DNA from: Rhexocercosporidium sp. MPI-PUGE-AT-0058
Lineage: Eukaryota; Ascomycota; Leotiomycetes; Helotiales
NCBI GenBank assembly: GCA_020746875.1
Contig: JAGTJL010000017.1
Span: forward strand, 1,728,095-1,792,094
Direction of reading: 5' to 3'
DNA: 64,000 bases
Position 1 is the first letter of the stretch, and each line of letters opens with the position of its first letter. The notes below the pieces were generated by a model, which worked only from the letters and a program-made list of their open reading frames with translations, was not told the DNA's origin and did no database searches. Made by a program: the position numbers and the translations under genes. This document shows, one piece after another, positions 23,301-35,129 of this stretch.

Positions 23301-24480
23301 TTATATTCGCGCGTTAGTACTGCGTTAACGTTTAGTATTCCGTCTGGAGTTCGAAAATAACGAAGCTAATAAAAGCCAAAAACTGGTCGATGCCCGGCTT
23401 AAGAGTTTAACGCCGGGAAAAGGCGTAATTTATTATATTAATTATATTAAATACAAAGTATTAGCTCGGCATTAAGCTATTATTATTATTATAAGAATCC
23501 TAAGAATAATATTTACTTTCTCGCTTAGCAGGAACTAGTTTTAGGTTAGCTCCGGGTAAAACCTCTTATATTATAATTATAATTACTTTAAACAGGAATC
23601 AATATGCTAGGTATTATATATATTATTTACTCGAAGCCCGCATAATATTATTAATTATACTTAAAAGCTGACGTGCCGGGAAACTAGGAGCGGGTTACGG
23701 CCGTAATTATTATCGAGGATAAGGATTAGCTAGCAAAGACTAAAGAAGGACAGCGGCCTCGAGCTGAAAACGCGTAAAATAAATAACTTAATCCGGACGT
23801 AAGGCTGCCGGCGTAATATCCTCGGCCGTACTTAAATAACGACTTGCGGATTATAAAAGATGATGCTATTATATAATAATTATTAAGAGGAATTATTTTA
23901 GAAAAGTAAGTTTTTTTTTAAGATTTAATTATATTTTAAATATATAAACGGAAGATTATACGTAAATTAAAATAAATAAAAGCGGCGCTCGAGGAGGTAA
24001 AAGAGCTAAGGCGGTAAAAGTGCCGGATCTGCTAAATGTTTAAGAAGCTCAGTAAAGGCGCTTAATATAAGTAGACCGAATACTCTGAGATCGAGGAGTA
24101 CTTATCTTTTTACGGTTATATAGATTTCTAGCGGGAGATTAATTACCGGCGGGATTTATAAGCGCAGTTCTTTAGCTGCTTTTATTATTATATTTCGCAA
24201 GAGCTTTACTCGGACGGTTATAAGTTTAAAAAAGTTATTTGCAAATAAAAACACGTAATAATGCCGGTAGCGTTAATAATTTATACGGAAGAAGGGCTTT
24301 AAAGCTAGGTACAGGAGCTTATTAAACGGGAATTAACTAAGGAAAAAGAATATATAACGTAGCTAAAATAGAAGTATAATAAGCTAGTATATAAGTATAA
24401 GATAATTAATATTATAATAGTATTTAATTTAATAGTAAAATAGCGTATAAAAACTAATGTAAATAATAATATTAATAATA
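20330..24480 (+). pseudogene. F1a recombinase-like and RecQ helicase relic
   Basis: The + strand translation, with RIP stops and a few frameshifts, gives these blocks in order. An unknown N-terminal region lies at 20330-21700, with L-G-I-D-G-E-S-x-Q-F-R-P-A near 21410. A block G-L-R-L-I-N-N-x-x-D-R-N-V-F-I-I-N is at about 22080-22140. D-Q-R-H-I-T-I-I-I lies at about 22400-22440. Helicase sequence runs from about 22700 to 23730, with D-E-Y in the Walker B position (about 23145) and, in copy b, Q-E-A-G-R-A-G-K-A in the motif VI position. A C-terminal region reads F-Y-G-Y-I-D-F-Q-R-E near 24110. RecQ-type enzymes unwind DNA 3' to 5' using ATP. The order resembles the very long telomere-linked helicases of fungi. 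No intact frame remains. Confidence 0.7.
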
Positions 24481-26248
24481 ATTTATAATTTAATACTAGT
24501 TTTTAAGTTAAGTTAAGATACTTAACGCTAAAGAAAAACTTTTAATATAAATAATCTTAACGTTAAAAACCTTAAGGTATAAATTTTAATAATTATATAA
24601 TTTAATTTAATTAAGTTTAAAGTAAATATTAAAAATATATAATATAAAACTAATATATAAGGCAAAAGTATTATATAATTTAAAAATATAAATATATTAT
24701 TTTACAGTTATATTAATATTAAAATAATTATAATAAATAAAAAAAATATATATATATTATATTAAGATTATATATTAATTTTAATTCTAATTTTAAGGGT
24801 TTAAAATAAAAATAAAATATAAAGTTAAAAAGGGAAAGCGTAATTAATTCCGAAATAATATTTAAGATTAAGAATAAATAATATAAAGTTAATAAAAAAA
24901 ACTTAAAGTTATAAAATTAAAATAAATAAAGTTTAAAATTTTAAGATTAATTAGAAATAAGAATTAAGTTTAAAGCACTGAAAATTATAAATAAGAGCAG
25001 GGCTAAGGTTAAAGATTTATTATAAAAGCAGCGTGAAGGGAAAAAAAATTAATTTATTTAATTTAATTAAAATTCAATTTGATTCGATTTAATTAAGAAT
25101 TATATATTATTAAATAATAAACTTAAGAATAAAAGATAATTTAAATAATTAAATAATTATATAATAAATAAACTAATAAATTAATAAGATAATGAAAACG
25201 AGAATTAAAAAATTAATTATAAATTAAACTAAGTATTTTATTTATATAACTTAAAGTCAAGTTATTAGTAGAAGATTTTAAGTTACTTACTAATATAAAC
25301 AATAAAATAATATATTATATTATTTTAATAAGCTTAAATTATTAATTTATAAGTTAAGGAATATTATATATTATTAATATATTATTAATTTTAAGACGGA
25401 ACTTAATATTTAATAATAAATAATTCTTATAATAAATAACTCTTATTATAATTACGGTTTTTATCGGTTTTTATTAGTTATATACGGTATTATTATTAAG
25501 TCTGATAAGTCCGAATTAATTAATTTAATTATAATTAAATTAATTTAAACTTGATTTAATTTAATTAAGTGATTCTAATTAAATTAAATTAAATCATTTA
25601 TCGCGCTATACTAAAATATTATAAAATATTATAATAGAATTTATAATTAATAAAATATTTTTCTAAGGTAAAATTAGAATATAATAAAATTATAATAAAT
25701 TATTTAAAAAAAAAAAAAAAAAAATTATAATTAATTAAAAATTAATATAATAACTAATTATAAGTAACGCAGCTTCAAGTCTATTATACTTAAGCTTAAG
25801 ATTACGTTTAGTATTAAGAAAGAAAAATAAAAAGAAAAACAGAGCTCTTTATAAAAAAGAGCTTAAGTATAAATATAAGAAAAGTCTTTTTTAGCGCGAT
25901 AATTATTCTTTATTCTTTATCTTTCAGTTATTTACTAATAAGTCGTCTTTTATTCACGTATTATTATAATAAAAAAGTTAAAAGAAAATTAAAATAAGTT
26001 TTATTATTAAAAATAATATTATAAATTTTATAATATAAGAATATAATTTAAAAAAAAAGAATTTAATAAATATATATATATATATTTAAAAATAAATTAA
26101 TAATTTAATAAGGAAAGTTAATAAAATTAAAATTAAAAAAAGATAATTTAAAATAAATAAATAATTTCTTAAAAAATATAATATATAAAATATAATTATA
26201 AAAAAAAAAAAGAAGTAATAAGATTAATATAAATAATAAAATTAATTT

Positions 26249-26476
26249 TATAGTATTATTAATAAAGAGTAATTAAGAGTTAATATATATATATATATAT
26301 ATATATTTATTAGATTAAAGGGGGATAACGCTAAGAGAGGTTAAGATAAAGTATTTCGTTTAGGGTAAACGCTAAAAGTAATAAGGGTATAATGGCGGGG
26401 AGTTACGGGTTCGTAAGTATTAAAGGGGTTAAGGCGAAGTATATAATTAGGGTTTAACGTCGAAGGGAGGGTTTTT
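26249..26476. other. Spacer between F1a and F2a with (AT)n tract
   Basis: The (AT)n microsatellite is at 26283-26307. It is followed by a G-rich stretch on the + strand (26330-26476) that is less AT-rich than its surroundings. No gene was seen. Confidence 0.5.
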
Positions 26477-26492
26477 ACTTCTAGAAATCCCC

Positions 26493-26511
26493 GGATTTGC
26501 GGCGTAAATCC
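26493..26511. repeat. 5' hairpin of F2a
   Basis: Perfect 6-bp arms GGATTT and AAATCC surround the loop GCGGCGT, 16 bp inside the element. It overlaps a second small palindrome, AATCC-CC-GGATT. The same hairpin is kept in copy b. Confidence 0.6.
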
Positions 26512-26639
26512 AGAATCCGTAAGCGAAATGACCCTAGATCAGAAGGAAGGTATAAATTAATTTATTATAAATCTTATATTATAAATCTAAAATACTCTTA
26601 GCGTTAAAGGAGTCCTTTTTACGGCTATTAATAAATAAA

Positions 26640-29600
26640 AGAAGAAGATCCGACTATTAGAAGCTATAAGTAATTCTTTTATTTACTTATTAGCGTAATA
26701 AGTGCTGCTTTATACGTCTTGCGGCTATTACTTCCGGCTTAAACGTAACGTCTGAATTCGATACTTAAGGCAATACCCGTATTATTTAAAAAAGGCGTTA
26801 TTAAAAGCTCTCGTAAAGCTATTTAGTAATTACGACTTACGGGCGGCAGAAGCAGAGCTAGCGCGGCTGCTAGCGAAGGCTATCTTAGGGCTAAGGCTCC
26901 TCGACGGCTTCTAATGCCTGACTTACTTAGCTTACTTAATAAAGGATTATAAGGCAATATAACGGCACGTATCGAAAGCTTATTAGCAAAAGCTAGCGTT
27001 ATATAAAAAAAGCCTTTTATAACAGGAGTATAAGCTTTAAACTTTCTTTACCGAGAACCGCTGAGTTTGGTATTTTATAATAAAAGAAAAAGAAGCAATT
27101 ATTAAAAGAAGCTCCGAATGCTCTTTTATAATTAGCTTAAATTCGAAGGAGGCAGATTTCTTTACGCAGCTTAATAAGGACGTAATTATTATAAATAAGG
27201 ATATTAAAGCAGAAGCTAATACCGTTTATAACTTCAGTAATTATAAATCTGTTATAATACCGTGACTTTAATAGACGGGCATCGAGAAGTATACGTAGGG
27301 CTTGAAGAAAAACAAAATATATACTTTTTTTATAATATTAAAAAATACCGAAAGCGAGCTCGAGCTGTTTTTAATATTAAAAGTCATAAACGAGATCTTT
27401 ATAAAAGCGTATAGCTAATACTTCGACAGCTTAAACTGCATACTGACTTAGCTACGGCAGCTAGCGCTAAGCCGCTTCTATATTACCGCTGGCTTAAGGC
27501 AGAAGACGCGCGCGTTCGACCTAAAGAAAGAGCTTAATACGTTCAAGACTAACTTCGGTTATTAAAAGCAGTTCTTAACTTATTGCTACCGAGTAGCTTA
27601 TTACGGCAGTTATTTTATTACGGCCGACGATAATCAGCGGACCCCGGAAAGTTATATTTAGCTTACGGATAATTAAGAAAATACGTAAGAAGCGGCTTTT
27701 TAAAGCGCTGTAAAGTAAGACCGGCTTACGTTAAGAAACGCCATATCAGATTTTTTAATAACGTTAATCTGCTACGAATTTGGAAATAATTAGTATAGCT
27801 TTCTATTACTCAGCTTCTGCGTTATATTCAGCGTTAAATTATATATTAAATCTTAAAAGAAGCCGGGTAATTATAATAACTGCTTATCTAGCGTAATCTG
27901 GATTACGTAATTAATTATCTTTTACGTTAACGCTTATTTAGAAAAGGCGGAGTTAAGTAATATATTCGAGCGCATTAAGCAGTATTACAAGAAGTTCTTA
28001 AAGTAAAATACCGAGACTCTTATAAGCGAGATCTTCGGCTGGCGCTTGCTGCTATTTACTATCTTGAAAGAAGTCGTTAAGTTATATTAAATATAATAAG
28101 ATATGAACAAGAAGGTCCTGACTTACCGAGACGTTAATTTGTATATAAATCACGTGCTGCGGCTCTTACTCTCCGACTTCCAGCAGGCTTAGTACTTATT
28201 TTACGATAAATTAATATTCGAGGCTCAGAACTTCCCGCGGATGCGTGCTTAAGCTTTAAAGGATAACTTAAACGTTAATGCTTTTAATTAATTCTTTAGC
28301 TAATACCAGGAGAATATTAAGCTAATAAAGCCGCTAGCGAGGTCTTTATTAACCGTTATTCAAGATTCGAAGCTATTACGGGACTCGTTCCTAAATACTA
28401 CCGCGAATAGCGCTAAGGTCTGGCGGGGGAAGGCGATTAAACGGTATAAAGCTATAACTAACGAGTTCCTAAAAAAGCTTTTAATCTTAATTTATATAAG
28501 TTCTAGCTAGCTTCTGCGCGAAAGTGAATTATTCTCCGTTATTTAACGTAATACTTAGCAGCGGCGAAACGTTTATTTTAAGTACGGATTAATTATATTA
28601 TATATTATATATTATAAAAGTTAGTAATAAATAGATAAGTTTAAGAATAATATCCGATTTTTACTTATATTTATTAAAGACTTCTTGCTAAATTACTTAA
28701 TAATTATTATCCCGCTTCTTTAAGTCTTCCTCCGCCGGTCTGCCTTATATATTATTATTTCTTTATATTTATAATAATAAAACGGCAAAGTCTGGGCTAA
28801 TAACCGGCTTACGCAGTATATAAAGCAAGCGTGTAATCGGGCTAATATTCCCCGGTTATATATTATTAACTAGCGGCAAATAATAATTAATATTATTAAA
28901 ATTAAGTTTATAATTAATATTAAGTACTTTAAGGTTGATAACGGGGCTAATAATAAGGATGCCGAAGAAATTAAAGCTAATATTCGGGTTATAATTAAAT
29001 AATAGAATTATAATACGCGGATTATTAACCGGGCATATGCAAACTAATATAATATTAATTTTAAGAACGTATAAGATAGCTTTATCCGTCGGAATCTACG
29101 TGCTTTAACTTTATAAAAGGACTTATAAAAGCTTAATTAGTTACTTAAATTAATTAAGAAGAAAAAGCGAGATAATAAAAATATTAATAATTTATAAATA
29201 CTTAAAAAGATTGCTATAAGGATCTACCGGTTACAGAAGAAGTAATTAGCTGCGGCTTTACTGAAGAGTATAAGAAAGCTATACCTAAATAATACGCTAA
29301 AATAGAAGTTAGTAGCTTAAGAGCGAGTTATAATTATTATTATATTATAAACTGAATAAGTAATAATTATTATAATTATTAGCAAAAGGAAGAGCCTATT
29401 ATTTATATTACTTTATATCTTCTTTAATACTAAAGTAATAATCTTAATCTTGCTATTCGTATCTCTGCAAAAGGACTTTCTCCGCCGAATCCGAGAGTTA
29501 AGGATCGATTACTTAATATAATCGCCTGGCGAGCAGCGAGATATGCTTTTAGTATTTATTATAATTAAAGCAATATATACGGAATAATTTCGGACTTACG

Positions 29601-31000
29601 CTTATAAGCTCGCGGCTATACAAGACTTCGGCCGTATTATATTTAACGAGGCTTACTTAATTATTATAGCGTCCGATTATCGCCAGGTTATAATTAACCT
29701 CGCCCTGATTCGTAATATTTATATGCAGTTTATTTACTTAATAATTACTTTATCTCCAATAATATAAGTTACGTTTAAAGAGCAAAACAACTTAATGAAT
29801 CTTAAGGTAATCCGAGTATCGATAAACCGGCGAAATCTATTCTATATAATATAATAAGCTATTAAGCGAGGGAATCTGCTTGAAGAAGGCGCGCGGAAGG
29901 CAAGGGACGCGTAAGAGAATAGCTAGCTCTTAAATCGGGCTCGAAATAAGATTATCTTATACGTTCGGATAAAAGAAGATACTGCTACGCTAACCGAATT
30001 ATTCTGCTACTTTTAATATATAATTAATATAAGTATAGCTAAGCAGAAGAAGGAGCTGCTGAGAATATAGCTTACTTCCTCGGACTAGCCGTATATCGTA
30101 GCTACGTTTATATTAAGCGCTGGCTTCGATTATACTTACGTTCGCTTAATTATATACGTCGACAAGCCGTCGTCTTTAGTCGACTTCGCTTAAGAGTTTA
30201 GCCGGGCCAGGCGGGATAGAAAAGAAGCGTATTCGTTAGTCTTCTTCTCTTTTATATAAAAGCCGCAAGCTGCTAAAAGTACCGTAATCGAGAGAAAAGT
30301 CTTATACCGTTATGTCTTTAGCCAGGACTGCCGCCGGGCATATTTAAGTGAGCACTTCGACTTCGAGCCGTATTAATAATAATATTAAAATAATAAAGAC
30401 GTTATATATAATATATATAACGCCGGCCTAGCTTTTACTTTATCTTTCGCTTCGTCTCTTAAGCCGGCCTTCCAATATATTAGTAATACGGCTATTTAAG
30501 AAAAGCGGCGCCGAGCCGACTTCGAGCTAAGCCGGTACTAAAAGGACTTACTTACGGTTTAAGGCACGTGTTTATTTTATAAAGCATTTGGCGATACTTA
30601 AAACTACGCCTTTTTTACGTATTAACGTCGGTTCGAGTTCTTTAAGGCTCGTAATTATATTAAGGACTAAAAGTAAGAAAGGCCGTGGATTACTTTATAT
30701 TAGGCGTGTTATTAGTATTATAATCCTTAAGCCGTTTATTAATACTCGGACTTAAAGAGTAATTGCCAGAATTACTTTTACGCGAATATTATTATATCGC
30801 TTTATTATAATATTTTTTACGGAGGCGGGGCCGAGTAGTGGCTAAAAGAGTAGTTTTAGCGGACGTTTATAGACGTCTACGAGTTCCTTAAGTAATATAG
30901 CTAAGTAATTAACTTCGGCAAAAGTAAGGCAATCTGAGGAGTCCGTATAATTATTATTATTCTTTTTTAATTTAAGTTATATTAGGCTAAGCGTAAGGTT
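26640..31000 (+). pseudogene. F2a OrsD zinc finger, recombinase-like and RecQ helicase relic
   Basis: Readable on the + strand in order. An OrsD-like finger at about 26900-26985 reads F-x-C-L-T-Y...H-V-S-K-A-Y, with the lost Cys and His now Tyr. A block G/S-Q-L-L-R-E-S-E-L-F-S-V lies at about 28500-28545, then a Y-Y-K-S region near 28610, then L-Y-I-I-N-x-R-Q-I-I at about 28855-28885, then N-Y-N-T-R-I-I-N-R-A-Y-A near 29010-29045. Helicase motifs follow: S-K-R-K-S-L-L-F near 29380 (Walker A, first Gly lost), S-P-G-E-Q-R-D-M-L-L-V-F near 29520, F-N-E-A-Y-L at about 29650 (the DEAH position), A-x-F-I-L-S-A-G-F-D near 30100-30130 and F-A-Q-E-F-S-R-A-R-R-D near 30185-30220. A C-terminal Q-W-L-K-E-Q-F-Q-R-T-F block is near 30840. 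The full-length protein would have been about 1,450 residues. Confidence 0.75.
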
Positions 31001-31190
31001 ATAACGGAAGGGGCTTTTAAAATATAAATTAAAGTTATATTAATTATAATTTTAAAATGGAAAAGATTTAAGAAAAAAGAGTTAATTTATTAATATAATA
31101 TTTATTTCCTAAAGAATTGAGTTAAGTTTTATATTATTTTAATATTAACGTTTAGAAAATTTAAGATAAAAGCTTAAACCTTAACTTATT

Positions 31191-31690
31191 TATAATTTAA
31201 AAGTCGAATTGAGTTATTTTGACTTCATTTCTTATATAAACGTTTAGCGTAAAATTGCCGAGGGAGTCAATTCGAGTTAGTTAATTCGACTTATTAAGGT
31301 TACGTTTAAATAAGCTCGGATGCGGCTTAAACTCGTATATAAGTTAGCTTAGGCATATGCGACATTAACGCCGTCGAGATTTTCACCGAAACTTTATTAT
31401 AAAGTGAGTTTTATAAAAAAAAAAATTATTATCGTCGAGTTTTAATAAGAAAAGCAAATGCACGAGTCAAATATAAATCCTAAGTATAAAGTGAATATAA
31501 AAGTATAAAAGTATAAAAGCGGAAATTATTATTAATTATAATATATATAAGTTTAATATATAAATATAAATACCGAACGCGTAAGAGTAAAAAGACGTAT
31601 AAAGTGTAAAAAGTAAAGAACTAAGTTAATTCGATTTATATTTTTTATATTATAAATTTATTTATATATTTCCTAATTTAACGTATAGTC
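31191..31690. other. AT-rich spacer between F2a and F3
   Basis: RIPed sequence with less mutated patches near 31250-31410, where TCAATTCGAG and related strings recur. It could be the 5' non-coding part of F3. No gene was seen. Confidence 0.4.
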
Positions 31691-34600
31691 GTGTGTTCTT
31701 AATATAAATATGCCGTATTACCCAGTGGCATCGACGTACATTTGAGGGACAAAAACAAGTATAATATACTATAAGACGAACGGACGCGGATTATTTAATA
31801 TGTTTAAGTTATTAAAGAATTAATTAAAAGCCGGGCAGAGTTAAATAGGTTAGTTTTTTTATTAATAAATAATTTACTTATTTCCGAATTATAATTACTA
31901 AGAATAAATAAGATGTAATATAAATTTAAAAACGAAAATATTAAATTATATTAGTTTATTAATTATTATAAAGATTAGATTTAAAAGTATTATTAAAAAG
32001 AGTATAAGTAAGAGAATAAGTAAAAGAGTAAACTTAAAGCAAAAACAGAAAAGAAATTCTTATAAAGAACCGGAGTTTATTACTAGTATTTTTTCGTCCG
32101 CGGCCCCGGAATACAGTTTTTCAAAGTATAAGTAGCCGATTTTAGTCCAGCTATATCGACCGGAGACGTTAATTTAAATACCGTAAAGGCGACGTTAAAG
32201 TAAGCTATACAGTAAGCAGAAGAGGAAATACGTCGCTAAATTACCGAATTAAAGGAATCCCGAGAACTTAACCTATAATTACGCCGCGTAAGATGAGTCG
32301 AGTATTTAAGAGTATTTAATTAAAAGGAGTTACGAGAATTAATTACTCTTGTGAAAGACAACGAGCTTAAGTTAAAAGTATTATATAAGGCGTTTAATTA
32401 ATTAATTTAAGATATATAATATTATTATATTTAATTAGTAATTAAGTTAAAGGCGTTGTTTAAGGCGAACCGGAAGAAGGTGGATAAAAATATGCGGATG
32501 TCGTTTAATAATTAAATAAATATTATTACAATAAAGGCGTATATAAAGGTATATAAGTAATTATTACGTTATATATTCCGGTTTAAAGACATTAAGCCCG
32601 AGAAGCGGCTAAGGTATAAGTTAACGGAGAGATAATAAATAATTATTAACGGCGTGTGGACAAACGTTAAGAAGTTTATATAATAAAAAGAAGAGTAAAG
32701 AGATTTAAAAAGCGAGATAAAGGAAAAGGAAGAAGCGTCGAATAAAGAGATCGAATAAATAAGACGGATTCAGCGGCAGATTTTGCGGTTGTGAATTGCG
32801 TTATTTAATTAGTTATTATAAGACGACAAGTATAAGAGTATTATAATTAGTAGGTTAGCCGTTTTAGGAATGCGGGAAGATAATAAGTAATTAAATATAG
32901 AAGATTATACGCTTAAATATTCGGCGGTAATTAAGTTAGCCCGGTTAATAATAGTTTAAGAAGCGTACGAGCGGCGACGAGAAGCCGTTAAATAATATAA
33001 GAACCGCGGTTTAAATATAAAGAGAGCCAAGGAGAAAACGTTTAATTATTATATTTTAACGCGAGGTTTAATTTATTTGTTTATAATTATAACGTATAAT
33101 AGTAGAGATCTTAAGTTAATATAATAATTATATTATAGTCGGTTATACGGTTTTAAGATTCGATATACTATTACCGCCGAAGGGAAGATTTAATAGATTA
33201 AGGATAATATTTTATATTCGTATATAAGGTTTAATATAACGAAGTTCTGTAATATAATTTATAAGTTAGTTAGAGAAGTTAAAGAGGAGTTGTTTAAGAA
33301 GTTAATAATAGTGAAGATAAGTATAAATTAAGAAGTAAATATAAAGTAAGTCCCTCCGATTTATTAAGATAAAATGGTAGATTAGCTATTAAAAACTAAG
33401 GTAAGATAGTTATTTTTAGATAATAAGCGGAATTAATTCGCAGTATATAAGTAATAATAATTATATAAGTAGATGTATAAAGAAGACGGGTTGCGGGAGC
33501 ATTTCATAAATTAGGCCGGGAAATTAAAAAAGAAAGCGGTGACCGTATATTAGCGTTACGTAAAGCGATTTTAAAAGTTATTATAAGTTTTAATATATTT
33601 ATGTGGCGGGTAATTAGTCAAAGCATTAGAATTATTAAGGATATAGTAAAAGAATACGGCATACGATGGAGTCCGAAATATTATAATTAAAGAAGAGTTA
33701 GTCGCGTTTGTAGTTATATATTATAAAGGGTATTAAAGTAGCGAGAATATTAATATTATTTACCGGTATTTGCCATAAGAAGTGGGAGAGTTATTAATAT
33801 ATTATTTATAATTAGTTTTATTATTTTAGAAGAAGTTATAATTTTAAATAATAAAAAAGCCGAATTATAGTTTATTTTTATAAGGGGATAATTAAAAGAA
33901 AAAGCACCGGTAATAAATAAGACTAAAGCAGAAGTAGCTTAAGCTTATTAAGGAGGATAATATTTTAAAAAAAAGAAAGGAAGAGTTAAAAGACAAAGAT
34001 AAGAATAAGAGTAGGCAGTAATCGAAGTTGTTAGCTTAACGTTAAATACGTATATAAACATTTAAACGAGCTCGGAAGATTTTAAGAGAAGTAGTTATTA
34101 AATGGATGAGTATAAATAAATTAAATATTAATGGATATCGACAAATTACTATTATTATATCCCGGCGGTATTATCGAGAAAACCGATTTAAGAAAGAGAA
34201 AATAAAGTTAAAAAAAGATAAGAGGTAAAATAAGGACAATGTAAATAGGGATAATTTATAGGATTTGTAAGCCGGTTATGGAACTTATATTATAGGCATA
34301 ATTTACGCCTAAGAGTTAATAAAAGGAGATAATTCTATTATTAGTCGCCGAGAAAAGTTCCGGCGAATCAGCCACGTATAACATTGTTTTTTGGGGTTTT
34401 TATTAATATATTAAGGCGTTAGAATAAGTAAGAGAGTTAAGAGAAAGCGGTAAGTATATAAAAAAGAAATGTAAAATATATAAATGGCTTAATAGAAGCG
34501 ATTACGAGGTGTTAACATTTATGCCGAGTTAAAGAAGATATTAGGGAGCGAGGCCCGGTTTCGTGGATTGTAGAAGCCCGTGTTAGAAGCCATTATAAAA

Positions 34601-34777
34601 TATTAAAGTCTTATTTTAAGCGTAATGGCGACGGGGGTTAAAAAGACATTATTGTTTTAGTTATTAGCGAAGAGTATGTATTTCGGTATTATTATTATTA
34701 TTAATTTATTAGTTTCGTTATAAGAACATATAATAAAACGATGTCAGTAATTAAGTATTTTATATATAAAATGAAAT
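31691..34777 (+). pseudogene. F3 recombinase-like and RecQ helicase relic, truncated
   Basis: A + strand relic begins after a weakly mutated patch (31700-31760). It reads as a charged, coiled-coil-like region at about 32200-32800. Then come L-G-M-R-E-D-N (about 32865), Y-S-A-V-I-K-L-A-R-L (about 32920-32945) and V-P-P-I-Y-Q-D-K-M-V-D-Q (about 33350-33390). The recombinase-like part has L-C-G-G-x-L-V-K-A-L-E-L-L (about 33603-33640), Y-Y-K-G (about 33720), I-Y-R-Y-L-P-Q-E-V-G-E-L-L (about 33755-33795), N-G-Y-R-Q-I-T-I-I-I-S-R-R-Y (about 34130-34170) and Q-A-G-Y-G-T-Y-I-I-G-I-I-Y-A (about 34268-34310). A W-H-x-F-like block follows (about 34370-34400). The helicase starts with R-F-R-G-L-Q-K-P-V-L-E and M-A-T-G-V-K-K-T-L-L-F (about 34625-34660; Walker A Gly now Lys) and breaks off at the F1b border. 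Confidence 0.75.
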
Positions 34778-34790
34778 CTTAACCGCGAGG

Positions 34791-34847
34791 CCGCTGGGAG
34801 TATGCTTATATTACCAGGCGGTGAGCGGATTCTGCCTACCTAGAATT
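34791..34847. repeat. Twin hairpins at the 5' end of F1b
   Basis: The hairpins correspond to those of copy a. The first (34791-34821) keeps CCGC-TGGGAGTAT facing ATATTACCA-GGCGG. In the second (34828-34847) the right arm has mutated to TAGAATT. The differences from copy a are transitions of the RIP type. Confidence 0.6.
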
Positions 34848-35129
34848 ACGTAGGGGCTAGAACCGGGGTCTTATATTACTACCGGTAAACTACTAGCTGC
34901 GGTAAGACCCTTATTTCTTCTTTTTCTGGGCGCTATTAAGCCTTATAAAATAAGTAATATTTTAATAAGGATTTTTTATAAGTTTATAAAAAGTTTTATT
35001 ATTATATAAGTATTATTACGTGCGCAATTCCTTATTTTAAGCTATTTTAAGGTTTATTATTATCGACGCGCTAAAGTTACGCCGTGCTACTGAGTTATCG
35101 AGCTAATTCCTAAAACAATTGCAGCTATA

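Larger units (their letters stand above)
19965..26248 (+). mobile_element. Helicase element family F1, copy a
   Basis: This is the first of two direct copies, the other being 34778-41188. Similarity begins abruptly at CTTAACCGCGAGGCC and ends at about 26248 within AT-rich sequence, while the flanks differ. The unit is about 6.3 kb: a GC-rich 5' end with hairpins, a relic coding region to about 24480, and about 1.75 kb of AT-rich 3' sequence, also shared between the copies. Both copies are RIPed. I could not find a clear target-site duplication. Confidence 0.8.
26477..31190 (+). mobile_element. Helicase element family F2, copy a
   Basis: A unit of 4714 bp matches 58030-62741 (4712 bp) along its whole length. 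It starts at ACTTCTAGAAATCC and ends at AAAGCTTAAACCTTAA, with unrelated flanks. The direct orientation and equal lengths argue for two insertions or a duplication of one mobile unit. The coding relic fills nearly all of it. Confidence 0.82.

Noticed and set aside
31191..31760. LTR and primer-binding site before F3 (ACCCAGTGGCATCGA at about 31720)
   Set aside because: It resembles the end of an LTR at first glance, but no partner LTR is present and the downstream coding relic is a helicase, not gag-pol.
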